Made by a program: the position numbers and the translations under genes. The notes under the pieces are model-generated. The model was not told the DNA's origin and did no database searches. It saw nothing but the letters and a program-made list of their open reading frames with translations. From assembly GCA_008017255.1 (NCBI GenBank), contig SSHD01000049.1:1-6577 (forward strand): a stretch of DNA of 6,577 nt, given 5' to 3'. The stretch's first letter is position 1, and each line of letters opens with the position of its first letter. Positions 6,427-6,577 of the stretch are shown piece after piece. The DNA comes from Acinetobacter sp. (GTDB taxonomy: Bacteria > Pseudomonadota > Gammaproteobacteria > Pseudomonadales > Moraxellaceae).

Positions 6427-6465
6427 CTATCCTTGACTCAAATGCATCATCATTTATCAGGATAG
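6427..6465. repeat. Nested imperfect inverted repeat in the fur/bamE promoter region
   Basis: The outer arms CTATCC (6427-6432) and GGATAG (6460-6465) are perfect complements. They continue inward as TGA (6434-6436) and TCA (6457-6459) after a single bulged T, then as AAATG (6440-6444) and CATTT (6451-6455), around a 6-nt centre CATCAT. In all, 14 bp pair with small bulges over 39 bp. It covers both hexamers of the predicted bamE promoter, so it could be an operator or, if transcription starts upstream, a leader hairpin. Confidence 0.5.
6433..6460 (+). promoter_or_regulatory. Possible bamE promoter
   Basis: TTGACT (6433-6438, five of six to the -35 consensus) and TATCAG (6455-6460, four of six to -10) are 16 bp apart. 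The start would be near 6467, leaving only about 8 nt before the bamE ATG, so the transcript would be almost leaderless. An alternative -10, TATGAT (6421-6426, five of six), would start near 6433 and give a leader of about 42 nt holding AGGA (6459-6462), but it lacks a clear -35. Confidence 0.38.
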
Positions 6466-6474
6466 TGTAGCAAA

Positions 6475-6577
6475 ATGCAAAAAATCATGCTGACGTTATT
6501 CGTCACTTCAGTGCTTAGCGGTTGTTCAATTTTTGGTGTTTATAAAGTCGATATTCCACAAGGAACCCCACTCACCC
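6475..6577 (+). CDS. bamE: Outer membrane protein assembly factor BamE (OmlA/SmpA), N-terminal part
   Basis: BamE is a small lipoprotein of the BAM complex that inserts beta-barrel proteins into the outer membrane from the periplasmic side. Only the first 34 codons are in the window. They show a short lipoprotein signal peptide (MQKIMLTLFVTSVLSGC) with lipobox LSGC and lipidated Cys17. Residue 18 is serine rather than aspartate, which fits outer-membrane sorting. The mature start, VYKVDIPQGTPLT, matches the family opening (E. coli VYRPDINQGNYLT, from memory). AGGA at 6459-6462 is a distant ribosome site. Divergence from fur is the arrangement known for omlA in Pseudomonas and supports the call. 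Confidence 0.9.
   Translation, partial: MQKIMLTLFVTSVLSGCSIFGVYKVDIPQGTPLT

Overview
The window reads as a chromosomal segment of a gammaproteobacterium close to Acinetobacter. This is inferred from protein content and style: a very glutamine-rich SbcC, a pilT-pilU pair divergent from yggS, a fur gene divergent from bamE, and moderate-to-low GC. No mobile element, CRISPR array, tRNA or rRNA is visible, and genes fill almost the whole window. I see no clearly new biological system. The features most worth a second look are regulatory or structural: a nested dyad in the fur/bamE promoter region, a convergent gene overlap with a hairpin, a palindrome in the pilT leader, and the low-complexity coiled coil of SbcC.

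Layout: (1) 1-1961, plus strand, the C-terminal part of the SbcC nuclease/ATPase subunit; its start is left of the window. (2) 2050-2841, plus strand, a transglutaminase-like protein with an intact Cys-His-Asp triad, probably read from its own extended -10 promoter. (3) 2823-3536, minus strand, YggS/PLPBP, the pyridoxal phosphate homeostasis protein; its 3' end overlaps the transglutaminase gene by 19 bp. (4) 3537-3645, a divergent promoter region. (5) 3646-4683 and 4707-5825, plus strand, the type IV pilus retraction ATPases PilT and PilU in one operon, closed by a strong bidirectional terminator at 5842-5873. (6) 5926-6363, minus strand, the ferric uptake regulator Fur. (7) 6364-6474, the fur/bamE divergent promoter region. 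(8) 6475 to the window end, plus strand, the first 34 codons of the outer-membrane assembly lipoprotein BamE.

Functionally these are housekeeping neighbours rather than one pathway. SbcC (with SbcD, outside the window) processes DNA hairpins and ends. PilT and PilU power pilus retraction for twitching and DNA uptake. YggS buffers PLP. Fur controls iron genes. BamE helps insert outer-membrane proteins. The yggS/pilT and fur/bamE neighbourhoods are arrangements known from other gammaproteobacteria. The transglutaminase-like gene is AT-richer than its neighbours and is the most accessory-looking gene here.
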